From: Bacillota bacterium
GTDB taxonomy: Bacteria > Bacillota > Clostridia > Lachnospirales > Lachnospiraceae
Assembly: GCA_023439125.1 (NCBI GenBank)
Contig: JAEXOU010000018.1
Location: 1 to 64,000, forward strand
Direction: 5' to 3'
DNA: 64,000 nucleotides
The notes under the pieces were generated by a model that worked only from the letters and a program-made list of their open reading frames with translations, was not told where the DNA came from and made no database searches. The translations under genes were made by a program, and so were the position numbers. This document shows positions 27,696 through 37,222 of this stretch, in pieces; positions within the stretch are counted from its first letter, which is position 1, and each line of letters begins with the position of its first letter.

Positions 27696-27894
27696 ACCTA
27701 ACCTTCCTATCATGAGCTTCAGCCATTATTCATTGAGTCTGCATACGAATTTCAATTTATTCTCACACAAGTTATATATAATTTACATATAAAGTCTGAT
27801 ACAAGTTTTATATAAACTAATCTAATTTAGTCCTCTTACAAATTCACATATAAATATACATATACTCTCTCATGCGATTTTAAATTCATTTCAA

Positions 27895-28974
27895 CTAATT
27901 ATTTATTGAAAATGCGTGACGTAGCATCTCTAAATTGTTATGCATACCATTTAAATACGCGCCCTTATCTGCTTCACCCGTTACAAGAGAATCCATAACG
28001 TATACAGTTGCATCTGTTTCCTTGGCAACACGATTAGCAACTACTGTACTATACTGTTCCTCCGTAAATAAATACTTAATTGAATGCAGTTTGATTTCTT
28101 CCACAACCTCAGCTAATTCACCTGCACTCAATGCGGATTCAGAATCTGTATCTACAACTCCAACAACCTCCATATTCAGTTGCTGCGCCAAATAAGCAAA
28201 AGCATCATGAAAAATAACAATTTCTTTTCCAGCCGCCAATTGATATACATCTTGGAATTCTTCTTTTAATGCATTTACCTTATCACTGTAACTCTGTGCA
28301 TTTTTTTTGTATGCATCTGCATTCGCTTTATCATATTCACTTAACTTGGAAGTAACTGACATAATTTGCTTTTGGTACAAATCCATATTCATCCAAACAT
28401 GTCCATTGATATCGCTGTGATGATGATGTGAATCTACTTCCTCCTGAGCAGTTGCTGCATTACTTTCTTCATGCTCAGATTCTGTTGCTACATCGTCTCC
28501 TTCGTGGTGAGACCCTGTTGCTGCATGGTCTTCTTCGTGGTTTCCCTCTGCCTCTTCATGGTCATGATCATGAGCAATGCCTTTTAAGAACTCGATGCCC
28601 TCACTTGCATCGATTATCTTAAGTTCAGGATAGTTGTCAATAACACCCTCCATAAACTCTTCCATCTCACCACCATTTAAAATCACGATATCTGCATCTG
28701 CTATTTCACGCATATCTTTCGTAGTGAGCTGATAGTCATGAACACAGCCTGTCTGATTTTCTGTTAAATTAACAACCCGAACTCTATCTACACCATCTAC
28801 TAAATTTAGTGTTAAAACATACATTGGGTAAAAAGAGGTCAAAATTACGATTTCATCACTATCTTCATTCTCAACTGGATTTATGTTTTTTCCTCCAGCT
28901 ATCTTAATAATTACAAAACTAATTAAACATAGTACTACCATAATTCCTACTAGGAATCCTGTCTTACGTTTCAT
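27895..28974 (-). CDS. Zinc-type ABC transporter binding protein, His-rich loop
   Basis: A 359-residue substrate-binding protein of the ZnuA/AdcA family (cluster 9). A membrane-anchoring N-terminus (no canonical lipobox: the only Cys follows a Leu) precedes a domain starting VILTSFYPMY, with NGGEMEEF, HVWMNMDLY and IVIFHDAFAYLAQ. Between the metal ligands is a loop rich in His, Glu and Asp (about residues 135-190) made of three imperfect units resembling HEEDHAATGSH. Such loops are typical of zinc binding proteins. GGTGA precedes the ATG. It starts the importer gene set; I did not find a clear Zur box. Confidence 0.9.
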   Translation of the reverse strand: MKRKTGFLVGIMVVLCLISFVIIKIAGGKNINPVENEDSDEIVILTSFYPMYVLTLNLVDGVDRVRVVNLTENQTGCVHDYQLTTKDMREIADADIVILNGGEMEEFMEGVIDNYPELKIIDASEGIEFLKGIAHDHDHEEAEGNHEEDHAATGSHHEGDDVATESEHEESNAATAQEEVDSHHHHSDINGHVWMNMDLYQKQIMSVTSKLSEYDKANADAYKKNAQSYSDKVNALKEEFQDVYQLAAGKEIVIFHDAFAYLAQQLNMEVVGVVDTDSESALSAGELAEVVEEIKLHSIKYLFTEEQYSTVVANRVAKETDATVYVMDSLVTGEADKGAYLNGMHNNLEMLRHAFSINN

Positions 28975-28989
28975 TAACAATCACCATTA

Positions 28990-29859
28990 TTAACTTTCTA
29001 CCGTACTTTTGTTTTCTCCTAAAAAGAATGCAAGAATAAATCCAACGCCAAAGGTAACGATACTTACAACGACACTACATACAGAGATTGTCGTAATATC
29101 AACACTCATGTAAACCGCAACTGGAGAAGCAACAATCAAACCTAAGATTGCGTAATAAGTCTTTCTTTCAGCATGAGTCAACAAAAACTCGACTCCTTTT
29201 GCTATGGCAAAAATCCCAACTATAACACCGATTCCAAATGGAAACAATGTACCGAATGCATGAAGTAACTCTTCTCCATTAAAAGAAGATATTGCGCTCG
29301 TACAACGATTAATCGTCTGAATAATAGGATTATAGTATCCAATCGTAAGCAAAATCATGGAACCACTAACCCCTGGAATCACCATCGTCGCGGATGCTAA
29401 TACCCCGATAAAGAATAATTTAATGACTTCGGTTACGGATAATTGTATCACTACTTCTGTTTCATCTTGTCCTAAAAATTGCAATCCTACAATCATAGCG
29501 AAAAACAAAAGAAAAAGCAATACTCCGATACCATCGATTCTTTTTCCTTTTACCTTTTTTAGAAGTATTGGCAATCCTCCAATAATTAATCCTACAAAAA
29601 GAGACGCTGTTTGTAATGGATATCTCTCAAACAGCGGTTCAATCATATAAGATAAACCAATAACTCCAATCACCATACCTATTGCATATGGCAATAAAGT
29701 AATAACACTTTTCTTTAGATGCTTCAATAGCCCCGTAATTGAGCCAATAATCTGATCATAGATTCCCATAGATACTGCCATCGTTCCACCACTGACACCT
29801 GGAATGATGTTGGCAATACCAATTAAAATTCCTTTTAAAATACTAAAAACTAACTTCAT
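28990..29859 (-). CDS. DUF368 (PopT-type) membrane protein
   Basis: A 289-residue membrane protein with about eight helices. GIANIIPGVSGGTMAVSMGIYD near residue 14 and the repeat ATMVIPGVSGSMILLTIGYYN around residue 160 mark the DUF368 family; the duplicated PGVSG motif suggests an inverted-repeat transporter. Members have been shown to return undecaprenyl phosphate across the membrane (PopT) for reuse in wall and glycan synthesis. That function fits a neighbour of a large polysaccharide locus. The start at MKLVFS follows GGAG. It precedes the zinc importer by 15 bases. Confidence 0.85.
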   Translation of the reverse strand: MKLVFSILKGILIGIANIIPGVSGGTMAVSMGIYDQIIGSITGLLKHLKKSVITLLPYAIGMVIGVIGLSYMIEPLFERYPLQTASLFVGLIIGGLPILLKKVKGKRIDGIGVLLFLLFFAMIVGLQFLGQDETEVVIQLSVTEVIKLFFIGVLASATMVIPGVSGSMILLTIGYYNPIIQTINRCTSAISSFNGEELLHAFGTLFPFGIGVIVGIFAIAKGVEFLLTHAERKTYYAILGLIVASPVAVYMSVDITTISVCSVVVSIVTFGVGFILAFFLGENKSTVES

Positions 29860-30107
29860 TGTATACTCCATTAAAAAAATTTACATTTAATTATACAATA
29901 AAGTGTTCCAATTATCTATTGTTTTATCATTTACTACAATTTTACTTTTTACATTTTAAATAAAGTTTCCATCTATCCTATATATGGCCCATAATAGATA
30001 CACAATATGAGAATGTGTTAGTATAACACTCTGTTACCCATATTCACAATCGTCATCCTTCAAAATAACTACATGATCCCACATAATCATTCAAAGCAAC
30101 CACAAGA

Positions 30108-31964
30108 TTATTCAACATCTTTGTAATGATAAGTATCAACAATTTCTGCTACTGCACGACGTATGTCATCTGGTTCCTCAATTACATAATCATAAAGATC
30201 ATCTAATTGTTGTAAAAATTTATTCTCATCAATTTGAATTGGTTTTCCGATATGAATTAATGAATTGGCTGTATCTTGCATCCCTTCTTCTTCCATGAGC
30301 AATTCTTCATACAGTTTCTCACCTGGTCGAAGCCCTGTAAAGGTTATTGCAATTTCTTCATTTGGCTCATAACCTGATAGTCGTATTAAGTTATTTGCTA
30401 AATCTAGAATCTTAACAGGTTCTCCCATATCCAGTACAAAGATTTCTCCACCTTTGGCATAGGCACCTGCTTGTAATACAAGTGATACTGCTTCAGGAAT
30501 TGTCATAAAATATCTTATAATATCTGGATGAGTTACCGTAACTGGTCCTCCCTCTAGAATCTGTTTCTTGAATAAAGGAATGACGCTGCCATTACTTCCA
30601 AGCACATTTCCAAATCGAACAGCTACAAATTCTGTATTAGAGCGCTTATTATACGTTTGTATTATCATCTCACAGATACGCTTTGTAGCTCCCATAATAT
30701 TTGTTGGATTGACAGCTTTATCAGTCGATATCATAACAAATTTCTTGACATTATACTTATCCGAAGCTTTTACAATCTTTAATGTGCCAAACACATTATT
30801 CTTGACTGCTTCATTTGGGCTTACTTCCATCAAAGGAACATGCTTGTGCGCAGCTGCATGATAAACAATCTCTGGTTGGTACTTCTCAAAAATCTGATTC
30901 ACTCGCTTCGTATTTCGCACAGAAGCTATTAGTACCACTAGATTCAACTCTGGGTGATCATGCTGTAATTCTTGTTGAATATCATATGCATTGTTCTCAT
31001 AAATATCGAGAATGATTAATTGTTTTGGTTTATGTGCAGCAATCTGACGACATAACTCAGAACCGATAGAACCACCTCCACCGGTTACCATGATAACTTT
31101 ATTTGTAACATATCCCATAATTGATTCTATATCAACCTTGATTGGATCTCGTCCTAATAAATCTTCTACTTCTACATCTCTTAACTTATCGGTGGTTACA
31201 TCACCATTCACAAGCTGGTAAATACCAGGTAAGATTTTCAGTTTGCAATCTGTTTCTTTACAGATTGTAACAATTTCTCTTATAATCTTTTTTGAAACTG
31301 TTGGCATTGCAATCGTGATTTCTGTGATACCATATTTTTCGACATTAACTAATATTGTATCACGATTACCAACGACACGGATGCCATGGATGTACTTACC
31401 AACCTTACTTAGGTCATCATCGATAATACATTTTACATTTTTATTAAGGTGATGGCTAGTCAGCATTTCTTTAATAATCATATTTCCTGCTTCACCAGCA
31501 CCAATAATCATAACATTCTCGCCTTGAGGGTCCGTTCTTCTTCTTATAAAGAGACGAATAGCTCGATATGCAATTCTGGAGGCGGCTGTAAAGCCAATAA
31601 GAAAGAGTCCGTATAGTATGTAATAGCTTCTTGGCATATTCATATCTAGGATTTTAAATCCTACATATTGTATAGAAGAAATAACAATTCCTGACATTAC
31701 AATATTTTCAAGTTCAACTACTCCAATAAATCGCCACATGCTATGATAAAGCCTAAATATAAAATATACGACCAAGACAGTACACAGACTAATTGGCATA
31801 TACCTCCACAATCGATCAAGAAACTCTTTTGGTACATTATTGATTCGAAAATCAAATCTTATTAATAATGCAATACAACTGGTTAAAATGGCTATACCAC
31901 AATCCAACATAACCATAAAGATTCTTCTTATCGCTAATTTCTTATTTTCCTTCTTTTTCTCCAT
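30108..31964 (-). CDS. Membrane nucleotide-sugar 4,6-dehydratase (CapD/PglF/WbpM type)
   Basis: A 618-residue protein with four N-terminal membrane helices, a first Rossmann unit (MIIGAGEAGNMII near residue 150) and a catalytic SDR domain with VTGGGGSIGSEL near 294, HAAAHKHVPLME and STDKAVNPTNIMGATKR near 405. This is the long membrane form of UDP-HexNAc 4,6-dehydratase, which makes the 4-keto-6-deoxy intermediate for sugars such as QuiNAc, FucNAc or bacillosamine. GAGGT precedes the ATG. It ends the leftward polysaccharide locus. The aminotransferase and GNAT genes at 49-51 kb, or the epimerase at 60 kb, could use its product. Confidence 0.9.
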   Translation of the reverse strand: MEKKKENKKLAIRRIFMVMLDCGIAILTSCIALLIRFDFRINNVPKEFLDRLWRYMPISLCTVLVVYFIFRLYHSMWRFIGVVELENIVMSGIVISSIQYVGFKILDMNMPRSYYILYGLFLIGFTAASRIAYRAIRLFIRRRTDPQGENVMIIGAGEAGNMIIKEMLTSHHLNKNVKCIIDDDLSKVGKYIHGIRVVGNRDTILVNVEKYGITEITIAMPTVSKKIIREIVTICKETDCKLKILPGIYQLVNGDVTTDKLRDVEVEDLLGRDPIKVDIESIMGYVTNKVIMVTGGGGSIGSELCRQIAAHKPKQLIILDIYENNAYDIQQELQHDHPELNLVVLIASVRNTKRVNQIFEKYQPEIVYHAAAHKHVPLMEVSPNEAVKNNVFGTLKIVKASDKYNVKKFVMISTDKAVNPTNIMGATKRICEMIIQTYNKRSNTEFVAVRFGNVLGSNGSVIPLFKKQILEGGPVTVTHPDIIRYFMTIPEAVSLVLQAGAYAKGGEIFVLDMGEPVKILDLANNLIRLSGYEPNEEIAITFTGLRPGEKLYEELLMEEEGMQDTANSLIHIGKPIQIDENKFLQQLDDLYDYVIEEPDDIRRAVAEIVDTYHYKDVE

Positions 31965-32037
31965 GGATTACCTCTTTATTGCAATCTAAATTCTGATTTA
32001 GTATATCATATTTTGGTTCATTTAGCAAACTATGTCA

Positions 32038-33198
32038 TTAGTGAGTATCACTTATTGTCATGTAAATATCGCGCATCTTCCCCTGTACAACTTCGATATC
32101 AAATTTTCTAATATATTGATAGTTCATATCTCCAATTTTATACCTTTGTCGTTTATGGGTGACCAGATTTTGAATAGCCTTCGTAATTGCGTCTACACTA
32201 TCAGGGTTAACAAGATATTTTTTTGAACTGTTTTCAAGAAGATCTGTATTTCCCCTTATTTTACTTGCAACTACTGGAAGTCCAGATGCCATAGCTTCCA
32301 TCAAAGCTACAGAAAGTCCTTCACGATACGATGGAAAGACAAATATATCTGCTGCAGTACATAACTCTGATACATCATTTCTAAATCCTAATAAATGAAC
32401 TCTATCCTCTAATCCTAATTCTTGAATTAGTTTAACATACTGCTCATTTAGCTCACCAACTCCACACAGAATATAATGAATATGTTTATTTTTTAACTTT
32501 GCTAAACTTTTAATTACTACAATATGATTTTTGTTCTCATTTAGTTCTCCAACTGATAATAACAATATATCTGCATCTAGTATTCCTAGTTCCTCTCGTT
32601 TTTGTGAACGAATAGATTTCTTTTCCTCTCGTTTACCAAATCGTTTCACATCAATTCCAATACCTGGTGTATAGTAAACTTTTTTTGCATGAAGATGAGT
32701 ATGCGCAAATTCAAAATCTTCGATATTAATTGTTATTAATATATCTGTTAACCATGAGCAAACCCATTCAATTGGATAGTATATCAACCAGTTTTTTTTT
32801 GGTGCTCCCTTAAAAAAATGAAAACCATGAGCCGTATAAATCACTTTCGTCCTAGTAAATAGTCCAACTAATCTTCCTGCTACGCCACCAATTGGGGAAT
32901 GACAATGAATAAATTCATACCTATGCTTTTTTAATATATTTTTTACTTGAGATATTGCTTTTATATTATCTCCAAGCTTCATTATATCTCGTGCAAAATC
33001 AATCTGAAAGCATTGTACATTCATCTTATTTAATTTATTCTTTAACTCATTAATTACTATTGGTGAACAAGTATTTCCATTAATAAAGTTACATGCAACA
33101 TCTACCTGATATCCCATAGAAATAAGTAATTCAATGTTAGGAATATTAAATTGGTCAATCATTGATGCTACTGAAGCTAACATTAGTACTCGTTTCAT
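32038..33198 (-). CDS. Glycosyltransferase family 4
   Basis: A 386-residue GT-B enzyme. The N-terminal half has MKRVLMLASVASMIDQFNIPN and HCHSPIGGVAGRL; the C-terminal donor domain has LLSVGELNENKNH, LGFRNDVSEL and FPSYREGLSVALMEAMASGLPVV with the EX7E motif of GT4. It resembles EpsD-like transferases of exopolysaccharide clusters. It should add a sugar from a nucleotide donor to the lipid-linked repeat unit at the cytoplasmic face. Donor and linkage cannot be read from sequence. AAGG precedes the ATG. Confidence 0.88.
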   Translation of the reverse strand: MKRVLMLASVASMIDQFNIPNIELLISMGYQVDVACNFINGNTCSPIVINELKNKLNKMNVQCFQIDFARDIMKLGDNIKAISQVKNILKKHRYEFIHCHSPIGGVAGRLVGLFTRTKVIYTAHGFHFFKGAPKKNWLIYYPIEWVCSWLTDILITINIEDFEFAHTHLHAKKVYYTPGIGIDVKRFGKREEKKSIRSQKREELGILDADILLLSVGELNENKNHIVVIKSLAKLKNKHIHYILCGVGELNEQYVKLIQELGLEDRVHLLGFRNDVSELCTAADIFVFPSYREGLSVALMEAMASGLPVVASKIRGNTDLLENSSKKYLVNPDSVDAITKAIQNLVTHKRQRYKIGDMNYQYIRKFDIEVVQGKMRDIYMTISDTH

Positions 33199-33252
33199 AT
33201 GTTTACCTTTCTATCCACTCATTTGACTTGATCTCATATCCTTGGTCTACAA

Positions 33253-34272
33253 CTATAATGTTTGAAATCCATTTGGGTTCATTTTTTGCCACCTCCATGA
33301 ATCTCTACACATCTCTACAATTCCGTATTCCGTAACCCATCCAAGTTCTTCTGCTGCCTTAGTTGCATCTGCATAATTAATAGCGACATCGCCTGATCTT
33401 CGTTGTTTTATATCATATGGAATGGATACTCCATTTACTCGTTCAAACGTATGAACGACATCGAGAACACTATAACCTTTTCCAGTCCCAAGATTATATA
33501 TTTTAAGTCCTGGTTTTTGGTTTAACTTCTCAACTGCTTTTACATGTCCTTTAGCTAAATCAACTACATGAATATAATCTCTAACTCCAGTACCATCTAC
33601 CGTGTCATAATCATTCCCATAGATATTAAGTCTCTCACGTTTTCCAACTGCTACCTGAGTTATGTATGGCATCAAATTGTTTGGTATTCCATTTGGACAT
33701 TCACCAATCATACCACTCTTATGAGCACCAATTGGATTAAAATATCTTAAAATGATAACATTCCAAGAGATATCTGATTTATATAAATCTGTTAAAATTT
33801 GCTCCAACATAACTTTTGTCTGACCATATGGATTTGTGATTTCTCCTTTTGGACTCTCTTCATTCACAGGCACATGTTTAGGAACTCCATATACAGTAGC
33901 TGATGAGCTAAAAACTATATTATTAACATGATAGGCTCTCATCGTCTCAAGTAAAGTTAATGTTCCTGAAACATTATTTCTATAATATTCTAATGGCTTT
34001 TCAACTGATTCGGCTACCGCTTTTAATGCAGCAAAATGTATTACTGACTCGATTGTATTTGATTGGAATATTTTTTTAAGAATATCTGTATCTTGTATAT
34101 CCCCCTTAAAAAAATTTACTTTTTTTCCAGTTATCTTCTCAACACGGTACAATGATTCTATACTAGAATTTGAAAGGTTGTCCAACACTACAACATCATA
34201 TCCATTTGATAAAAGTTCAAGTACGGTATGACTACCTATGTATCCAGCGCCACCCGTTACTAATATTGACAT
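33253..34272 (-). CDS. galE: UDP-glucose 4-epimerase
   Basis: GalE interconverts UDP-glucose and UDP-galactose with bound NAD. All 339 residues align with the family: TGGAGYIGSH (6-15), HFAALKAVAESVEKP, SSSATVYG, the catalytic Tyr and Lys in NPYGQTK, and YFNPIGAH. GGAAAGGA precedes the ATG. It lies between the rhamnose genes and the GT4 gene, so it probably supplies galactose (or GalNAc) for the repeat unit. Confidence 0.95.
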   Translation of the reverse strand: MSILVTGGAGYIGSHTVLELLSNGYDVVVLDNLSNSSIESLYRVEKITGKKVNFFKGDIQDTDILKKIFQSNTIESVIHFAALKAVAESVEKPLEYYRNNVSGTLTLLETMRAYHVNNIVFSSSATVYGVPKHVPVNEESPKGEITNPYGQTKVMLEQILTDLYKSDISWNVIILRYFNPIGAHKSGMIGECPNGIPNNLMPYITQVAVGKRERLNIYGNDYDTVDGTGVRDYIHVVDLAKGHVKAVEKLNQKPGLKIYNLGTGKGYSVLDVVHTFERVNGVSIPYDIKQRRSGDVAINYADATKAAEELGWVTEYGIVEMCRDSWRWQKMNPNGFQTL

Positions 34273-34293
34273 ATATTATTCCTTTCCGCCATT

Positions 34294-35574
34294 TTATGCT
34301 TCCATTTTATTTAACTCTTCCAAATATCTTCCTAGAGCATCCTTCCAATCTGGTAAGAGTTTAAATCCATTCTCCTCAAGCTTACTTTTGTCTAATCTGC
34401 TATTAGCAGGTCTTGTTGCTCTATTTATACCATATTCTTCAGAGCTCACAGGTAATACCGTTGTAGGTAGACCCGCTTGTCGAAATATCTCGCATGCAAA
34501 ATCATACCAACTAATATAGCCGCCTTCATTTGTCGCATTATAGTATCCATACTTTTCCGTAGCAATCATTTCAATAAGAAGATGTGCTAAATCTTTCATA
34601 TACATAGGTGTCCCTATTTGGTCATTCACTACTCGTACAGTATTATACTTTTTCCCTATATCTAACATAGCTTTCACAAAATTCTTTCCACTAATTCCAT
34701 ATGCCCATGACGTACGTACAATAAAATAATTACTTAAAGTCTGAGATACCACTAGCTCACCTTCTAGCTTTGTCTTCCCATAGACATTCAATGCCCCAAA
34801 TTCCTTAGAGTCAGCCTTCCATGGCTCACTACCTGTACCATCAAAAACATAATCCGTACTAATATATACCATCTTACAACCTATTTTAGCACAAGCATTA
34901 GCAATATTCTGCGTTCCATCTACATTTGTTGCGTGTACAATATCCATCCTAGATTTATCCTCTGCCTGATCTACTGCATTCCAGGCCGCGCAATGAATAA
35001 CAACATCCGGATTAATCTCTGTAATAACTTCATTAACATCTTCAGCGTCCATAATGTTTAATGAGATATATGGCATTTCAGTTACAGGACTTTTATCCTT
35101 AATTCCCTGATAATTCTCACCTAAATCTGTTCCTATGCCGTAATAACCACACTCATAAAGGCGATTCATAACATCGTGTCCTAACTGTCCCGCCACACCT
35201 GTTACAAATACTTTCGTGTCCTTATGTTCTTTTAATTTCAATGAATCTTTTACTATTGAAATGCTACTATGTTTTATTGAATGAATGGATAACAAAGAGT
35301 TTTCTTCATTGGCCATTTCTTCTATCAGTTTCTCAACTTCATTACATGCAGACTCTGTATCGCAATTATCGGGACATGCAAATTCTATAATACATTCATT
35401 GATATAATACAATGCTGGAAAATCGGAGACATAAGTTTTCTTATCAAGAATACACCATATATCCACCAAATGATACTTTGTATTTTCAAACAAACACTGT
35501 ATCCTTTTTTCAATTATCTCTTTATCAAATTCCTCTTTCTTAGTAAACTCAAAATCTACTTTAAAACCTTTCAC
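34294..35574 (-). CDS. rmlD: dTDP-4-dehydrorhamnose reductase with N-terminal domain
   Basis: The C-terminal ~290 residues are RmlD, which reduces dTDP-4-dehydro-L-rhamnose with NADPH: VFVTGVAGQLGHDV, ISTDYVFDGTG, the Tyr/Lys pair in NVYGKTKLEGE, RTSWAYG and NDQIGTPMY. Before it is a domain of roughly 125 residues not present in ordinary RmlD (about 285-300 residues), with acidic and Cys-containing segments (EFACPDNCDTESACNE); I do not recognise it. The frame opens at an ATG at 35592 without a binding site, but AGGGGGG is spaced 8 bases from a GTG at 35574, which I prefer. It follows rmlC by about 40 bases. Confidence 0.88.
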   Translation of the reverse strand: MKGFKVDFEFTKKEEFDKEIIEKRIQCLFENTKYHLVDIWCILDKKTYVSDFPALYYINECIIEFACPDNCDTESACNEVEKLIEEMANEENSLLSIHSIKHSSISIVKDSLKLKEHKDTKVFVTGVAGQLGHDVMNRLYECGYYGIGTDLGENYQGIKDKSPVTEMPYISLNIMDAEDVNEVITEINPDVVIHCAAWNAVDQAEDKSRMDIVHATNVDGTQNIANACAKIGCKMVYISTDYVFDGTGSEPWKADSKEFGALNVYGKTKLEGELVVSQTLSNYFIVRTSWAYGISGKNFVKAMLDIGKKYNTVRVVNDQIGTPMYMKDLAHLLIEMIATEKYGYYNATNEGGYISWYDFACEIFRQAGLPTTVLPVSSEEYGINRATRPANSRLDKSKLEENGFKLLPDWKDALGRYLEELNKMEA

Positions 35575-35614
35575 CTCGAATGCCCCCCTCATATATTGCT
35601 ATATCTATCTACAT

Positions 35615-36217
35615 CTAAAATTTGAACGTATCGCTTAAACCAAGCCACTTTTGATCCTTATCACTCAAATTTAATTTTGTTCCATCCAGCATAGCAAACC
35701 CCTCACTAGATGCTGTTCCTTGATATTCTCCAACTATGCCTGGCCACTTGATTCCAATTTCGGGATCATTCCACGCTAAGCCACCTTCGTCTCCTGGATG
35801 ATAAAAGTCTGTAACTTTATAACAGAACTCTGCTGTATCAGATAATACTAAAAATCCATGCGCAAAACCCTCTGAAACATAAAACTGTTTCTTGTTTTCT
35901 TCAGTCAATTCCACTCCATACCACTTTCCATAAGTCTCGCTATCAGCTCGAAGATCAACTGCTACGTCAAAGACAGCTCCCTTAATTACTCTTACAAGCT
36001 TTCCTTGAGGAAACTCCTTTTGAAAATGAAGTCCTCGAAGTACACCCTTTCTAGACATACTTTGATTATCTTGAACAAAAACCATATCTAGTCCGGCTTC
36101 CTGCATGTCCTTTTGGTTATAAGTTTCTATAAAATATCCTCGGTTATCACCATGTATGGCTGGTTCAATAACATACAATCCTTTTATTGGCGCTTCAGTT
36201 ACTTTAATTTGCCCCAT
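35615..36217 (-). CDS. rmlC: dTDP-4-dehydrorhamnose 3,5-epimerase
   Basis: RmlC inverts C3 and C5 of dTDP-4-keto-6-deoxyglucose on the path to dTDP-L-rhamnose. The 200 residues form a cupin: RGYFIETYNQ, QDNQSMSRKGVLRGLHFQ with the catalytic His, KGAVFDVAVDLR, FYVSEGFAHGFLVLSD. The ATG follows AGGAGG. It stands directly before rmlD; rmlA is about 17 kb upstream in the same locus and rmlB is absent from the window. Confidence 0.95.
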   Translation of the reverse strand: MGQIKVTEAPIKGLYVIEPAIHGDNRGYFIETYNQKDMQEAGLDMVFVQDNQSMSRKGVLRGLHFQKEFPQGKLVRVIKGAVFDVAVDLRADSETYGKWYGVELTEENKKQFYVSEGFAHGFLVLSDTAEFCYKVTDFYHPGDEGGLAWNDPEIGIKWPGIVGEYQGTASSEGFAMLDGTKLNLSDKDQKWLGLSDTFKF

Positions 36218-36229
36218 TATATAAGCCTC

Positions 36230-37186
36230 CTAATTTGTAATTTGAATAACTCTTCGAACTTTCTCAACAGCGGCAAAAAATCCTTCATATTCTTCAGGTT
36301 TCCATCTTTCTCTTATACGTTGTTGAACACCTGCTGGTCCTATTACAGATGGTACTGATAATGCCACATCTCTAACTCCATGTTCGCCTTGTAAACGAGA
36401 TGATACAGAAGCTATCGTTGGTTTCATATTAATTACAGCATCTGCAATACAACAAACACAGGTTGCTATGCCATAATGTGTTCTGTCTTTTGCTTTAATA
36501 ATTGCAGCTCCCATATTACGAGTTTTTTCAGTAAGCATGTTTTTAATATCATCATTCCATGAAATATTCACATCATTGCAATACTCCTCAATTGGTATTC
36601 CACCAATCGTTATTCTACTCCATACCGGTACTTGATTGTCTCCATGTTCGCCTACCAAATATCCATTTATAACTCCTGTTTGTAATTCAACATAATCTGC
36701 AATACTTCTGATAAATCGTGAGGTATCTAAAATACACCCAGATCCAAATACCATACCATTGGGTAACCCCATCCATTCATCTACTTTATATGTTAACACA
36801 TCCACAGGGTTAGAAATAACTAAGATGACACCTCGGGTATAGTACTGTTTGATTGATTCAACAACAGTATGCATTGTTTTTACATTATCATTTGTAAGGT
36901 CAAGCCTCGTTTCTAATGCTCTTCTGTTTCGTCCAGCAGTAATCACAATCAAGTCGCAATCAGCACAATCAGAATAGTCTCCAGCATATAAATCCGTTGT
37001 TCCCATAATAGGCAAACCATGACGTATATCCCATGCCTCACCTTCTGCTTTTTCTTTATTAATATCTATTAATACGACTTCTCTTGCAATATCTCTAATA
37101 GCAAGCGCATAAGCAATCGATGAACCTACGAATCCTGCTCCAATAATAGCTACTTTTCGTGTTCCAATTTTAATCTTGCTCCTCAA
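36230..37186 (-). CDS. LDH/MDH-family 2-hydroxyacid dehydrogenase
   Basis: A 318-residue NAD-dependent dehydrogenase of the lactate/malate family. AIIGAGFVGSS is the NAD loop, and the catalytic set is kept: Asn in ISNPVD, Asp and Arg in LDTSRFIRS, His in GEHGDNQVPVWS. In the mobile substrate loop the usual AGANQKPGETRLDL of LDH reads AGRNRRALETRLDL, so the specificity position (Gln102 in classic numbering) is Arg, as in malate dehydrogenase. It may reduce a 2-oxo acid other than pyruvate. The start looks like TTG at 37186 after AGGGGG. It lies inside the glycan locus between luxC and rmlC, so a housekeeping role is doubtful. Confidence 0.82.
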   Translation of the reverse strand: MRSKIKIGTRKVAIIGAGFVGSSIAYALAIRDIAREVVLIDINKEKAEGEAWDIRHGLPIMGTTDLYAGDYSDCADCDLIVITAGRNRRALETRLDLTNDNVKTMHTVVESIKQYYTRGVILVISNPVDVLTYKVDEWMGLPNGMVFGSGCILDTSRFIRSIADYVELQTGVINGYLVGEHGDNQVPVWSRITIGGIPIEEYCNDVNISWNDDIKNMLTEKTRNMGAAIIKAKDRTHYGIATCVCCIADAVINMKPTIASVSSRLQGEHGVRDVALSVPSVIGPAGVQQRIRERWKPEEYEGFFAAVEKVRRVIQITN

Positions 37187-37222
37187 TGTATGTTCCCCCT
37201 GGCTATATATAAATACAAACCT

